From assembly GCA_977017575.1 (NCBI GenBank), contig CDRNVI010000021.1, positions 682,001-746,000 of the forward strand: DNA of 64,000 bases, written 5' to 3'. Below, piece after piece: positions 56,088 through 64,000 of the stretch (position 1 is the stretch's first letter; every line of letters begins with the position of its first letter). The stretch comes from Paramoeba atlantica (taxonomy: Eukaryota > Discosea). The notes under the pieces were generated by a model. That model was not told the origin of the DNA, made no database searches, and saw nothing but the letters and a program-made list of their open reading frames with translations. A program made the translations under genes and the position numbers.

Positions 56088-56904
56088 TAGCCTGGAAAAC
56101 GGAACGATTATAGCCAAAAATAGCCGAATTTCGGGTAAAAATGGGGTGATTTTCGCGTATTTTTGCTCTCAGAGCACTAAATCCGACATTTGCGCGTGGG
56201 AAATCACTCGTAGGCATGAATGGAAGCCTACCGAACGTATTGTGTAGAGAATGCGACTCCAACCATACCATTCTTTCGACACAAAAATGCCCCTTTAGGT
56301 CCGAAAAATACTTTTTCACCTTTTTTAGTCAAAAATGGGTCATTTGGAGGGGCGCACCACGGTTCGAAGAAGTGATACCTTGCGAAAACAACTGCGGAGA
56401 AAGCTAGTGTAGGTCCCAAACTATCAAAATACAATAGGGGAAACGATTTTGGAAAAATATTTTTTTTGTCATTTTTTTCGCCAAGTTGAAATTTTTTTCA
56501 AAAAAAATTTTCCGAAAAAATCCGAACTTGGCGGACCCGTCCTGCGGAAACGCGGGGGGGTCACCCCCGGGTAGGGGGGTGGAAAATGCGCGCCAAGACC
56601 CCGGCTACCCTTTCTGCGGTTTTTTTTCGAAAACTAATTTTTTCGAAAAAATTTGCTCGACCATGAACCCCCCCCTGGACCACCCCCCTGGACCCCCCCA
56701 TGGACCCCCCATTTTTTTCAATTTTTTTTTCAGTTTTGGACCACCGGAGCCCCCTTTTATATTTTTTTCTTCTATTATATTACTGTGTTCCTCTTTATAT
56801 TTTCACTGTTTTTGTTCACTTTTTTTTCAATAATCGAGTGTAGAGCGGTAGTTTTACAACCACCGCAATAATCCAGGGTAGAGCGGTAGTTTTACAACCA
56901 CCGC

Positions 56905-57027
56905 AATTTTCTTTTTTAGGCTCTTCGTAAAACGCGGTGGTTGTTTTCAACTTAGAAGTCACTCATGCTGCGCGCTTCGCGTTGAAAACTACCACCGCAT
57001 TTTACGAAGAGTCTAAAAAAGCAAATT
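56905..57027. repeat. Array hairpin 6, compensatory arm change
   Basis: The left arm reads TTCGTAAAACGCGG and the right arm CCGCATTTTACGAA. A T-to-A change on one side is matched by A-to-T on the other, so pairing is preserved. A 32-bp duplication of the mini-hairpin block lies just before it (56834-56900). Confidence 0.85.
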
Positions 57028-57612
57028 GGCCAGGGACGCGGAAGAAAACGGAAGGATTTGAGCCAAAAATAGCCGATTTTTAGGTTAAAATGGGGTGATT
57101 TTTGTATATAGAGCACTAAACTTGACATTTGCGTGTGGGAAATGACTCGTAGGCACGCATTCGAGGCTACAGAACGTATTGGGTAGAGAATGCGACTCCA
57201 ACCACAGGATTCGTACGACCCAAAAAGACCTCTTGGTGTCCAAAAATTACTTTTTCGCATTTTTTGATCAAAAATGGGACATTTTGGGAGGCGTACCACG
57301 GCTTCAAGAAGCGACACCTCGCAAAACCAATGACGTAAAAAGCTAGAATAGGTCCCAAACTAAAAAAATACAATAGGCGAAACAACTTTGGAAAACTTTC
57401 TTTTTACCATTTTTTTCGTCAAGTTGAAATTTTTTTCAAAACAAATTTTTGACCCGTCTTGCGGATACGAGGGGGGGTCACCCCCGGGTAGGGTATGCCC
57501 CCCCCCATGGACCCCCCATTTTTTTTCAGTTTTTGTTTTCAATTTTGGACCACCGGATCCCCCTTTTATATTTTTTTCCTTTACCGCGTTTAACGAAGAG
57601 CCTAGAAAAGAA
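57028..57612. repeat. Diverged terminal monomer
   Basis: Continues the monomer order (AAATAGCCGATTTTTAGG, GTACGACCCAAAAAGACC, GGGGGGGTCACCCCCGGG), but at lower identity and shorter. It ends at a lone hairpin half (CCGCGTTTAACGAAGAGCCT, ~57585-57604). Confidence 0.75.
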
Positions 57613-58286
57613 AAATTTGACAGGAGAGTAAAAGAAACCAGAGGGTTAGTTTTGGATTTGGTCAAAAAAGAGCCGATAGTTGGGCAAAAATAGGGTTGTT
57701 TTTGCATATTTCCGCTCACATGTGTTTTCCTTCGGTTCGCACGATTTTGAACGAAGCAGGGTGGAGACCTCTTTTTTTGAAAGGCCCTTGAATTCACCCC
57801 GGCTTTTGAAGAAGGGGGGGGCTTTACCTCGTGGATTTACCTCTTCGTTTTGATTCATTTTGTTTACGCCAGGGGTGCAGTTAATGCCATGTCGGAACGC
57901 TTTTCTGACAGTACGTTGGGTATGCACTAATTGAGTCATCAGAAGCATATTTGTTGAATGATCAGGCTAAAAATAGAAGAAGTGATGACTGCAAATGTAG
58001 ATCTGCTATGTAAATGTAAACATTTTTTTAACAAATTTAGTTTCAATTGTATTTATTTGAGTTTAGAAAATGCGAAGTTACAAATACTTACAGAGGATTT
58101 CCGAGACACAAAGTAATACCACAGAAAAACTTTGATGCGACGAATCGTAAACAAAAAACGGTGCTGTGGACGAATTTAAGCCGAAAATTTCTCGTAAGAA
58201 AGGTGTTTTCTTTCCTTCTCCAACCTTCGAATCATGACTTCAAAATTTTAAACCAACTTTCACTTCCAAACGTCTTACACACTTAT
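57613..58286. other. Gene-free region between the array and the RRM gene
   Basis: No supported gene. A GGGGGGGGCTTTACCTCGTG element near 57817-57836 recurs at 58767-58789. The rest is AT-rich. Confidence 0.4.
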
Positions 58287-58628
58287 TCAGAAATTTAAGT
58301 ATCTGTTTCTCTTCTTTTTCCCTTTGAAGTAAACGCTCGATGCGCGCTTCGCTTCTTCCGTAGTGCTAAAACACACGTGCGCCAGTCCCTTTTTTGATAC
58401 GATTGTTATACAATCGATTTCACCATACGAAGCGTAATGCTTGGTAAGGTCTTCTTTAGCCGTAGAGGAGGGAAGGTGTTCTATTGTGATTGAGCGCTCA
58501 TCACGCTCTTCGCGCGCAGAGCGCAAAACGTGTAGAGATTCTAAGTAATCATCTCTTTTGCGCTTTGTATCTCTTTCCTTGTCGGAAATGTCGTTACCAT
58601 TGGTTGATTGATTCTCCGCCGAGGCCAT
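58287..58628 (-). CDS. Small RNA-recognition-motif protein
   Basis: 113 residues. A charged N-terminus (to ~40) precedes one RRM (~45-105): SITIEHLPSSTAKEDL is the beta-1/RNP2 region and KGLAHVCFST the RNP1 region, where KG[FL]AHV replaces the usual K-G-[FY]-[GA]-[FY]-V with the first aromatic changed. The C-terminus is basic (KGKKKRNRYLNF). It may bind RNA in splicing, export or stability; no closer assignment. The start is the ATG at 58628; the frame stays open further upstream through repeated GC-rich sequence, which I regard as non-coding. This is the only convincing host gene on the minus strand, so transcription converges toward the satellite array. Confidence 0.7.
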   Translation of the reverse strand: MASAENQSTNGNDISDKERDTKRKRDDYLESLHVLRSAREERDERSITIEHLPSSTAKEDLTKHYASYGEIDCITIVSKKGLAHVCFSTTEEAKRASSVYFKGKKKRNRYLNF

Positions 58629-58729
58629 AGTAAATTCAAAGAAAGTTTTCAAAAAAATCAAGCTGAGTCTAGAAACATTCAACTTAAAAAGCAATACATG
58701 AACGTAGAAGTCTTGTTTTTGAAGGGCCT

Positions 58730-58896
58730 GCCCGGAGGGCCCTTCGAGAGGGTGCAGATCCGCTGCCGCGGGGGGTGCTTTACCTCGTGACATGTAATTT
58801 TGAAGGAAACAAGCTTCTGATATCTTTTTTTGCAGGGCCCGCCCGGAGCGCCCTTCGAGAGGGTACAGGCCCGCTGCCGCGGTGGGTGCTTTTGAA
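58730..58896. repeat. Two ~55-bp GC-rich direct repeats in a ~105-bp unit
   Basis: GGGCCTGCCCGGAGGGCCC through GGGTGCTTT at 58730-58785 recurs at 58837-58893 with ~85-90% identity. The AAACAAGCTTCTGA segment after each copy also repeats; after the second it reappears at 59347, because a SINE inserted between. The unit lies upstream of the minus-strand RRM gene. Confidence 0.75.
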
Positions 58897-59333
58897 AAAA
58901 AAAAAAAAATCCAAATCATTCCGGATTGCTCCGGATGGTCACTGGCAAGCCAGACCCTTCACAGACAGATTTGGAAGTTCCGAGGCCGACGTCCTCTACC
59001 AGTTTCCGCTTGTCCAAGGCGGCACCAACGTGCTGTTGCCAACACGCTGCGTCGACGAACTGTACTTCAACACGGCTTACCCAAGAGGTGTAAGCCGGGT
59101 AAGGGAGCTGGTTCCCTGAGGGGAGGGTCCGGGACGGTCCTCCGAGTACTGGGCCTAGTCGGTTATCAGCCCAGCCTCTTAGAGTGAGGCCGCCGGGAAT
59201 ATTGCGATGAGCGGGTTTGAACTCGCCGTCTGAGCACCATGTGCTTCAAACTTTGAGTTCTTGCCACTCCGCCACTCCTCCCCTTTGCCACTCCGCCACT
59301 CCTCCCCTTTGCCACTCCGCCACTCCTCCCCGC
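58897..59333 (-). mobile_element. SINE-1, full-length, tRNA-derived
   Basis: Minus-strand element with a tRNA-like head containing box A (TGGCGGAGTGG) and box B (GAGTTCAAACTC), and a body identical in order to the copy at 62.9 kb. Its 3' oligo(T) appears as A14 on the plus strand. Flanked by a perfect 13-bp target duplication, GGGTGCTTTTGAA, at 58884-58896 and 59334-59346. The head region is tandemly triplicated (separate entry). Confidence 0.92.
59262..59333 (-). repeat. Triplicated SINE 5' end including box A
   Basis: The 24-bp unit GGGGAGGAGTGGCGGAGTGG plus CAAA occurs three times in a row at the 5' end of the SINE. Each unit contains one box A. Only the last unit continues into the rest of the tRNA-like head. 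Confidence 0.85.
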
Positions 59334-59569
59334 GGGTGCTTTTGAAGCAAACAAGCTTCTGAAATTTCGATAAAAAAAATTGAAAGCAATTTTGACGGAG
59401 CGTAATTCTGCAGCCATGATGGGGACATTTTTTTTGGTAGAGGGCGCTTGAGCGTTGGGGTCACTCGCACTTCTTCTGCCGAAGCTGAAGACGCCGGGCT
59501 TGTGACCGGTATCAAGCGTGCTTCCCCCCTAGAGAGGTCTTCCTAAGAAGATCGTTTCAATCTAATTTC
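59334..59569. other. SINE flank and Helitron 3' flank
   Basis: Non-coding. It should contain the 3' terminus of the Helitron, but I cannot place a CTRR end with hairpin confidently. A short inverted motif (GAAGTGCGAG / CTTCTTCTGCC region) near 59465-59490 is a weak candidate. Confidence 0.35.
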
Positions 59570-60238
59570 TTAGAATTGATAAGTCAAATCGGTAAGCCGA
59601 TTTGCTTTTTCCATGGCCGGAAATTTAGGCCTATGGTAACCTGAAGTCAGGTGTGTTCCTGGGCGATCTGTGCCCATGCCAGGGAGCACTCGAATATCAT
59701 CGAGGCATTGTGCCCTGGATATTGCTACTGTGAGCTTGGCGAGTTCCGGTCTCTTGGACCACGTCCTATCATTCAAGTCAAGAATAACATCGTTCTTCAC
59801 GGTGATACCTTGTACTTTGTGATACGTATAGGCAAATCCCAATTCCACTTGAAAGTTTCCTTGGGAAGCCTTATCATGGTGCTGCGCCTTTTTGGCGTAA
59901 AATTCTACACCTGACCCCTTCTCAATGCATTGCATAAAAGAAGGGGCTTTTCGTAGATAACAGACACCATCAATAGTGTCGTATGACAAATCGTCTGACA
60001 CAAGGTCTCTCATTTCAATCACTGTCCCATTCGCAATTTTCATTGTATAAGGAGCAATGTTCTCGGTGATTACACCGGGTGCTCCTTTTACATACGGAAA
60101 ATGCTTCAGGGTGTGTGTCAATGAGTTTACCTTGGACGTTATCGCCTGTCCATGCGAACAATGGGCAATTGTGGCGTCTGGCAAAATTTCTTGCCATTGC
60201 GACATTAATCTTGTGCCGTTCAATATTTGTTCCAACAA
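59570..60238 (-). pseudogene. Helitron helicase C-terminal part
   Basis: Contains the C-terminal Pif1-like motifs, including GFAYTYHKVQGITVKNDVIL, where the usual A-T-VHKSQG motif is visible as TYHKVQG, and the LTVAISRAQ motif VI. Frame disagrees with the preceding helicase part; a third frame carries NFARRHNCPLFAWTGD between them. Confidence 0.85.
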
Positions 60239-61068
60239 ATAACTGAATTTTCTTGGTCCTCAGAGGTAAGAGGTTTTACCAATTGGATGAACTTCTTCAA
60301 CCCCTCATTGGGAGCTTTTCGAAGAAGACGCAAGATATCTGAAAATACAGTATCTTGTCGTGCTCGCATTTGCTGTTTGAGTTCAAACACATACGAGACT
60401 TGAAAAATATTCTCAAAAATGGGATTATTACCAGGAGAGCTATCTTCTATGGTAAGAGACGCTCCTTGTACTGGTCTCAGCTGATAAAAATCTCCCACAT
60501 AGAGCATGTTGATGCCTCCATAGGGAAGCTGCTCATTGCCTTTGATTTGCTGCAACCTAGTGTTGATACAGGAAAGGAAACACTTGCTGATCATTGACAC
60601 TTCGTCGACTATGATTAATCGACATTTCTCATACCTTTGTTGGTATGGTAGAAGGCTACTGCTTGAAAGATGTTTCAAATTTCTTGCAGTAGCCCCTATC
60701 GGTATGCAGAGGGAAGCGTGTATTGTGCAACAGTGCAGTACTGATGCGGCGATCCCAGTGGGCGCCATTGCAATACATTGGCTTCCCAGTTCTTGCATTA
60801 TGAAACGGGAAACTAGACTTTTCCCGGTTCCGGGTCCACCGAGCAGAAACATACATTTCCGCTCGGGGTCTAGTTTCCCGTTTAGTAAATCTTCAGTTTG
60901 ATTTACGCACTGTTTCTGTGCTTGGTTCAGTTCAATGGAACTGTTGTCTTCGCGAAACATGTAGCTGCGATCAAACGTAATCTCTTCGTATTGATTACTG
61001 CGAGCCAGTGGACGATCCTCATTAAAATGAGCTCTGTCCACTTGGCTCAGATTGATCCGAAGTTGCAA
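60220..61068 (-). pseudogene. Helitron Pif1-like helicase N-terminal part
   Basis: Walker A GGPGTGKS, then APTGIAASVL, Walker B IIVDEVSMI and the GDFYQLRPVQG motif, followed by FELKQQMRA. These are the diagnostic motifs I, Ia, II and III of the Pif1 superfamily fused in Helitrons. The part is intact across this stretch, but the frame breaks on either side. Confidence 0.88.
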
Positions 61069-62241
61069 ATCGTTCGTTTTGGATCATTTCAGCATAGCGC
61101 TCTCGCGCATTTATGACTGAAATATTGGACCTTGTCATTGTCGATAAAAGATCAATATTTTCTTCAGAGGAGTTCTCAGTAGAACCTCCTAACGCGGCCG
61201 TTAAAGCTCGCGTTTGTAGTTCGCAGTATGCATTCTGCTGAACCAATCGCTCTTCATTAACCACTGCAGTATTCTGCTGTGCTTCAAGAGCATCTTGAAG
61301 ATGAGGTTCAACCTCTCGCACTTCAAGCTCATTTTCGTACGCATGTTGCGTGCTAATCTTGCTTCTTCCAGAGTGCAAGCATCTTTGCGTCGATACAAAT
61401 CTGCCGCGTTCTCTGTATTCTTCGAAGCATGTAAAAGCCGAAGAAAGTTGCACATTATGTCATACTTTCCAGGCGTATTTATTTTCGCTTCATTGAGAAG
61501 CTTTTCAAACCCTTCTAGGGTCATTTCATGGCTCGTTGAGCCTTTCGTCCATGGGGAAAACAATGCCACCATGTGTTTCGCTACTCGAAGATGGCTTCGA
61601 GCTCGTGCCCCAGGTTCTTTTGAAGAATTCAATATGGGAAAACCTGGTATAGCTAGAACTGTGTGCAAAGAGCGCAACTGTTGCTCAACAATATCTCCAG
61701 GCTCAAATTCCGGGAGGCCTTCAATGTCCTCAAAGGCGTATCTCCCATTAGCACGACGTCCGCGACGACGTCTTCGATTTGTCCCTGACTCAAAATCTGA
61801 ATCATGATCGGGCTCTTCTTGAGCTAGTTCAGCTCTTTTCTTCTTTACGCTGACAATGCCTGCATAGGAATACAGGTCAAGGTCTTGAAGATCTTCGCCC
61901 CTGTGCATGTAACGCACATGGAGTGGTGCAAGAACTGCACAACCATGTTCGGTGATCATTAGAGGAGCCTCTAAGATACCTTTGTCGAACTCCATATCAG
62001 AGTCTTGTGACGAATCATCGTCACTGATTTCTAGATCTCTGTGATCTGACTCACTTGAGATATTTGCCAGGAACTTCATTACACGGTTCATATTGATCCA
62101 TGTGAAGTTATGGCTCATATACTCGGAGGATTGGCCGAGACAAAAGGCAGTTGCCATTTCGATTGAAACTTCCATCTTTCGATGTGTCTTGTTCGACAAT
62201 TTCTGTAGAACTAAGCGTGCCATCGGAATGTCAGTTTGCAC
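61022..62241 (-). pseudogene. Helitron central region
   Basis: Spans the Rep-helicase linker. The upstream part (QKLSNKTHRKMEVSIEMATAF, LGQSSEYMSHNF) matches the conserved Helitron segment that follows the Rep domain. A long acidic, then basic stretch (RRRRRGRRANGRY) follows. Coding homology moves between two overlapping frames around 61.2-61.45 kb, i.e. one frameshift. Confidence 0.8.
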
Positions 62242-62260
62242 TCTGTGCTCTTAATTCAGA

Positions 62261-62677
62261 CAGACAGACAGAAGACACGGAGGGCTCTGCAGCGCCAACC
62301 GTTAGGGTAGAGCCTCAGGTCACCGACCTTCATTGTCTCCCAGACGGCACTCGACGCCTTGCGGCCCGATAACGGCTACCCAACCGTAGCTACCAGGACG
62401 GGCGCCCAACCCCGTTGCATCGTGTAGGCTGTGTCTCAAGCCTCCTTTGCGTAAGCAGCTCGCAATTTAGCGGCTGCGCTGGAGCCTGGTTCAGCTCGGC
62501 GGTTCCGGGTCGGTCCTCCAGGGGAGCGGGGTTGGGTGTGGGCCTTGAAGGCACTCCTGATCGCTTTCCCTTTGTAGTGAGGCCGCCAGGTTGCGAGTTT
62601 TGTCGATAGCGGGAATCGAACCCACAACCTGCAGGTTGTAAGGCCCACCGTCTAACAACTACGCCCACACCGCCCTG
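62261..62677 (-). mobile_element. SINE-2, tRNA-derived, inserted in the Helitron
   Basis: Minus-strand head with box A (TGGGCGTAGTTG) and a consensus box B (GGTTCGATTCC); the loop CTTACAA suggests a tRNA-Val(UAC) ancestor. The body contains GGCGGCCTCACT and GGAGGACCGACCCGG, nearly the same as in SINE-1. The 3' end is (CTGT)n-like. Target duplication AATTCAGA at 62253-62260 and 62678-62685. It splits the Helitron coding region. Confidence 0.88.
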
Positions 62678-62685
62678 AATTCAGA

Positions 62686-62875
62686 GCCCTCTGAATTCAG
62701 AGCCATTTGAAGGTGGTTATTGGCTGCGCGAAGTGCTGGTACAATGTACACAGGTGGACCAATGTCCTTGCTCATATATTTTATGAGATATTGCATAATT
62801 TTTATGCCGGGACCTTCGCTCCCAATGAAAACTACACATGTATTGCATCTTACGCAAGCAGTGAGTGTTTCATTG
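62686..62875 (-). pseudogene. Helitron Rep catalytic tyrosine segment
   Basis: Encodes GIKIMQYLIKYMSKDIG, the conserved Rep segment with the YxxxK-type catalytic tyrosine, isolated between the two SINE insertions. Confidence 0.8.
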
Positions 62876-63260
62876 GAGCGGAGGTGGCGGAGTGGCAAGA
62901 ACTCAAAGTTTGAAGCACATGGTGCTCAGACGGCGAGTTCAAACTCGCTCATCGCAATATTCCTGGCGGCCTCACTCCAAGAGGCTGGGCTGATAACCGA
63001 CTAGGCCCAGTACTCGGAGGACCGTCCCGGACCCTCCCCTCAGGGAACCAGCTCCCTTACCATGCTTACACCTCTTGGGTAAGCCGTGTTGACGTACAGT
63101 TCGTCAACGCAGCGTGTTGGTAACAACACGTTGGTGCAGCCTTGGAAAAGCGGAAACTGGTAGAGGACGTCGGCCTCGGAACTTCTAAATCTGTCTGTGA
63201 AGGGCCTGGCTTGCCAGTGACCATCCGGAGCGATCCGGAATGATTTGGATTTTTTTTTTG
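62876..63260 (+). mobile_element. SINE-1, full-length, tRNA-Leu-like head, 3' oligo(T)
   Basis: 385 bp on the plus strand. Head: box A TGGCGGAGTGG, loop CTCAAAG (anticodon CAA), a long variable arm GCAC-ATG-GTGC and box B GAGTTCAAACTC, i.e. a class II tRNA such as Leu. The body shares the GGCGGCCTCACT core with SINE-2. The 3' end is T10, which would also serve as a Pol III terminator. A perfect 13-bp target duplication GAGTGTTTCATTG lies at 62863-62875 and 63261-63273 and shows a recent insertion into the Helitron. Confidence 0.95.
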
Positions 63261-64000
63261 GAGTGTTTCATTGTACGGAACGGTGATGGATCCCCGTTTA
63301 GTGTGTTGTGTCGGGTCCTGGTTGTTGCGCAGAAGCACAATCAGAGACCTTTCATCAAGTACTGGGCAAATGGTATCATTTTTAACCGACCGTGTTGGAG
63401 CCTTGAGCCGGAATTCCGGTTGTCCGGATTCATCCATCTTAACCTCAACCTCTCTAACTTCCGTTTCATTTTCATGAAGTACGGATGGAATGCCATATCG
63501 GCATTTGTTCTTGCTAATGTTTCCTTTCATTTTGAAACGCACGGGTCTGTGACCAACGTGCTGCTGAACATCAACAGCACATTTGGCCACATGTTCCCTG
63601 AAATAATCATCCTTTTCATCAGGAATGATATGTAGACCTCCGCGATACATCTTTGAGTAGTCGAGCGTTGCAGGTCCGTAAATCTCCTTACTGATCCTTT
63701 GCGCCCACTCGGGCAGATCAGCGCGCATCGTCGTACCCAAAGACTACCATCGTGCTCCTTCACAATGTGAATTAATTCGGAGACGTAATGTGGACTAAGA
63801 TTCGTCCATAGCACACTATGAAAGTGTAGCGCACCTCTTTTCTGGCATTCTACAACACCAAAAAATGCTCGAGGGCGACCAAAGAGGCCTTCAAGAACGT
63901 CACGTTCCTTCTTTACCTCATCTACATTCGACATTCCGTACAATTCGGTAAGAAGAGTACGGATTTGCCGTTCGAAAATGCTAGTGGATCTGACAGGATT
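63261..64000 (-). pseudogene. Helitron Rep (HUH) N-terminal part, continues beyond window
   Basis: Contains AFFGVVECQKRGALHFHSVL, in which HFH is the HUH metal-binding motif. Downstream, in another frame, come VAKCAVDVQQHVG and KNKCRYGIPSVLHE, the conserved Cys-containing Rep region. The two blocks lie in overlapping different frames (63527-63943 and 63066-63740), so there is one frame change here. The start codon is outside the window. Confidence 0.85.

Larger units (their letters stand above)
52305..57027. repeat. Tandem satellite array of 0.85-0.95-kb monomers with hairpins
   Basis: Six hairpins at regular intervals (848, ~933, ~948, ~933 and ~940 bp) delimit five full monomers. Monomers at 53.3-54.1 and 55.2-56.0 kb share one set of variants (for example CTCGACCATGACGCCC and GCACTCAATCCGACATTTG). 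Those at 54.2-55.0 and 56.1-56.9 kb share another (CCATGAACCCC, CGTATTGTGTAGAG). This gives an A-B-A-B higher-order repeat of ~1.88 kb; the leftmost monomer is a third type. Each monomer also has a GGACCCCCC-rich tract and a mini-hairpin (GCGGTAGTTTTACAACCACCGC-like). No gene is supported inside. Confidence 0.92.
59570..64000 (-). mobile_element. Helitron (rolling-circle transposon), 5' end beyond window, broken
   Basis: Minus-strand Rep-helicase element running off the right edge. Read from right to left: the HUH replication-initiator part, the Rep C-terminal tyrosine region, a central region, a Pif1/RecD-type helicase and its C-terminal helicase motifs. The coding sequence is broken by at least three frame changes (near 61.2-61.45, 61.05 and 60.2 kb) and by two SINE insertions. 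It is therefore a dead copy, moderately young because the motifs remain easily readable. Helitrons are not a usual component of trypanosomatid genomes. Confidence 0.9.

Noticed and set aside
52305-57027. CRISPR array
   Set aside because: Repeat units are ~900 bp with foldbacks, not short repeats with unique spacers; no cas genes; a eukaryotic context.
57646-57948. 100-codon minus-strand frame upstream of the array
   Set aside because: Overlaps repeat debris and has no recognisable domain or conservation cue.
58629-58919. N-terminal extension of the RRM gene
   Set aside because: The open frame runs through duplicated GC-rich repeats and a SINE end; the ATG at 58628 with charged start is more plausible.
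59170-59290. Functional tRNA gene
   Set aside because: Box A and B are present, but the head is embedded in a repeated element with target duplications and triplicated box A; it is a SINE.
62590-62677. Functional tRNA-Val gene
   Set aside because: The acceptor stem does not close and the sequence continues into a SINE body with target duplication.

Overview
The window looks like nuclear DNA of a unicellular eukaryote with kinetoplastid-like gene organisation. Every confidently called host gene from 1.0 to 50.0 kb (22 genes) lies on the + strand. None shows a spliceosomal intron, gaps are short, and many starts follow pyrimidine-rich stretches, some ending in AG, as expected for polycistronic transcription with trans-splicing. 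The best lineage marker is the gene at 26.2-29.8 kb: an N-terminal protein kinase, a central C1-like zinc-binding module, a long disordered linker and a C-terminal divergent polo box. That is the architecture of KKT2/KKT3, the unconventional kinetochore kinases known only from Kinetoplastea. Transposon content (Helitron, tRNA-derived SINEs) is unlike the well-studied trypanosomatids, so an early-branching kinetoplastid (Perkinsela/prokinetoplastid or bodonid type) is my working guess, not a proof. Layout: 0-1 kb holds a decayed SINE fragment and a small foldback. From 1 to 44 kb runs a directional cluster: MYST acetyltransferase, a NELF-A-like protein, mevalonate diphosphate decarboxylase, GPHR, a RING-H2 protein, a THO2-like protein, SNF2-PHD, Dbp8/DDX49, eIF5B, the KKT2/3-type kinase, Hop2, RFC3, an ADP-ribosylglycohydrolase-fold pseudoenzyme, an Elg1/ATAD5-like protein, eIF3a and an RCC1-like protein. 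Three small dispersed LRR paralogues and one larger LRR protein are interspersed. From 44 to 49 kb there are mobile and simple repeats: a TIR element of 1.57 kb, an AT-rich element, a 0.9-kb GGCCA minisatellite and a 208-bp foldback. A PLGRKT/DUF2368-like gene follows at 49.4-50.0 kb. From 50.2 to 57.6 kb lies a satellite-like region: six ~120-bp near-perfect hairpins spaced about 0.85-0.95 kb apart, with an alternating A-B-A-B higher-order structure of ~1.88 kb. Beside it is a 5'-truncated LINE 3' end carrying RNase H. A small RRM gene at 58.3-58.6 kb is on the - strand, so the array sits in a convergent strand-switch region. From 59.5 kb to the window edge is a broken Helitron (- strand) interrupted by two SINEs; another SINE lies just beside it. 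The genes mostly serve core information processing (translation initiation, chromatin, replication-clamp handling, mRNP assembly, kinetochore, meiotic recombination); no metabolic operon-like grouping is apparent. Two signals stand out beyond gene content: the hairpin satellite with higher-order periodicity at the strand switch, and at least five islands where the + strand flips abruptly from C-rich to G-rich inside coding sequence.
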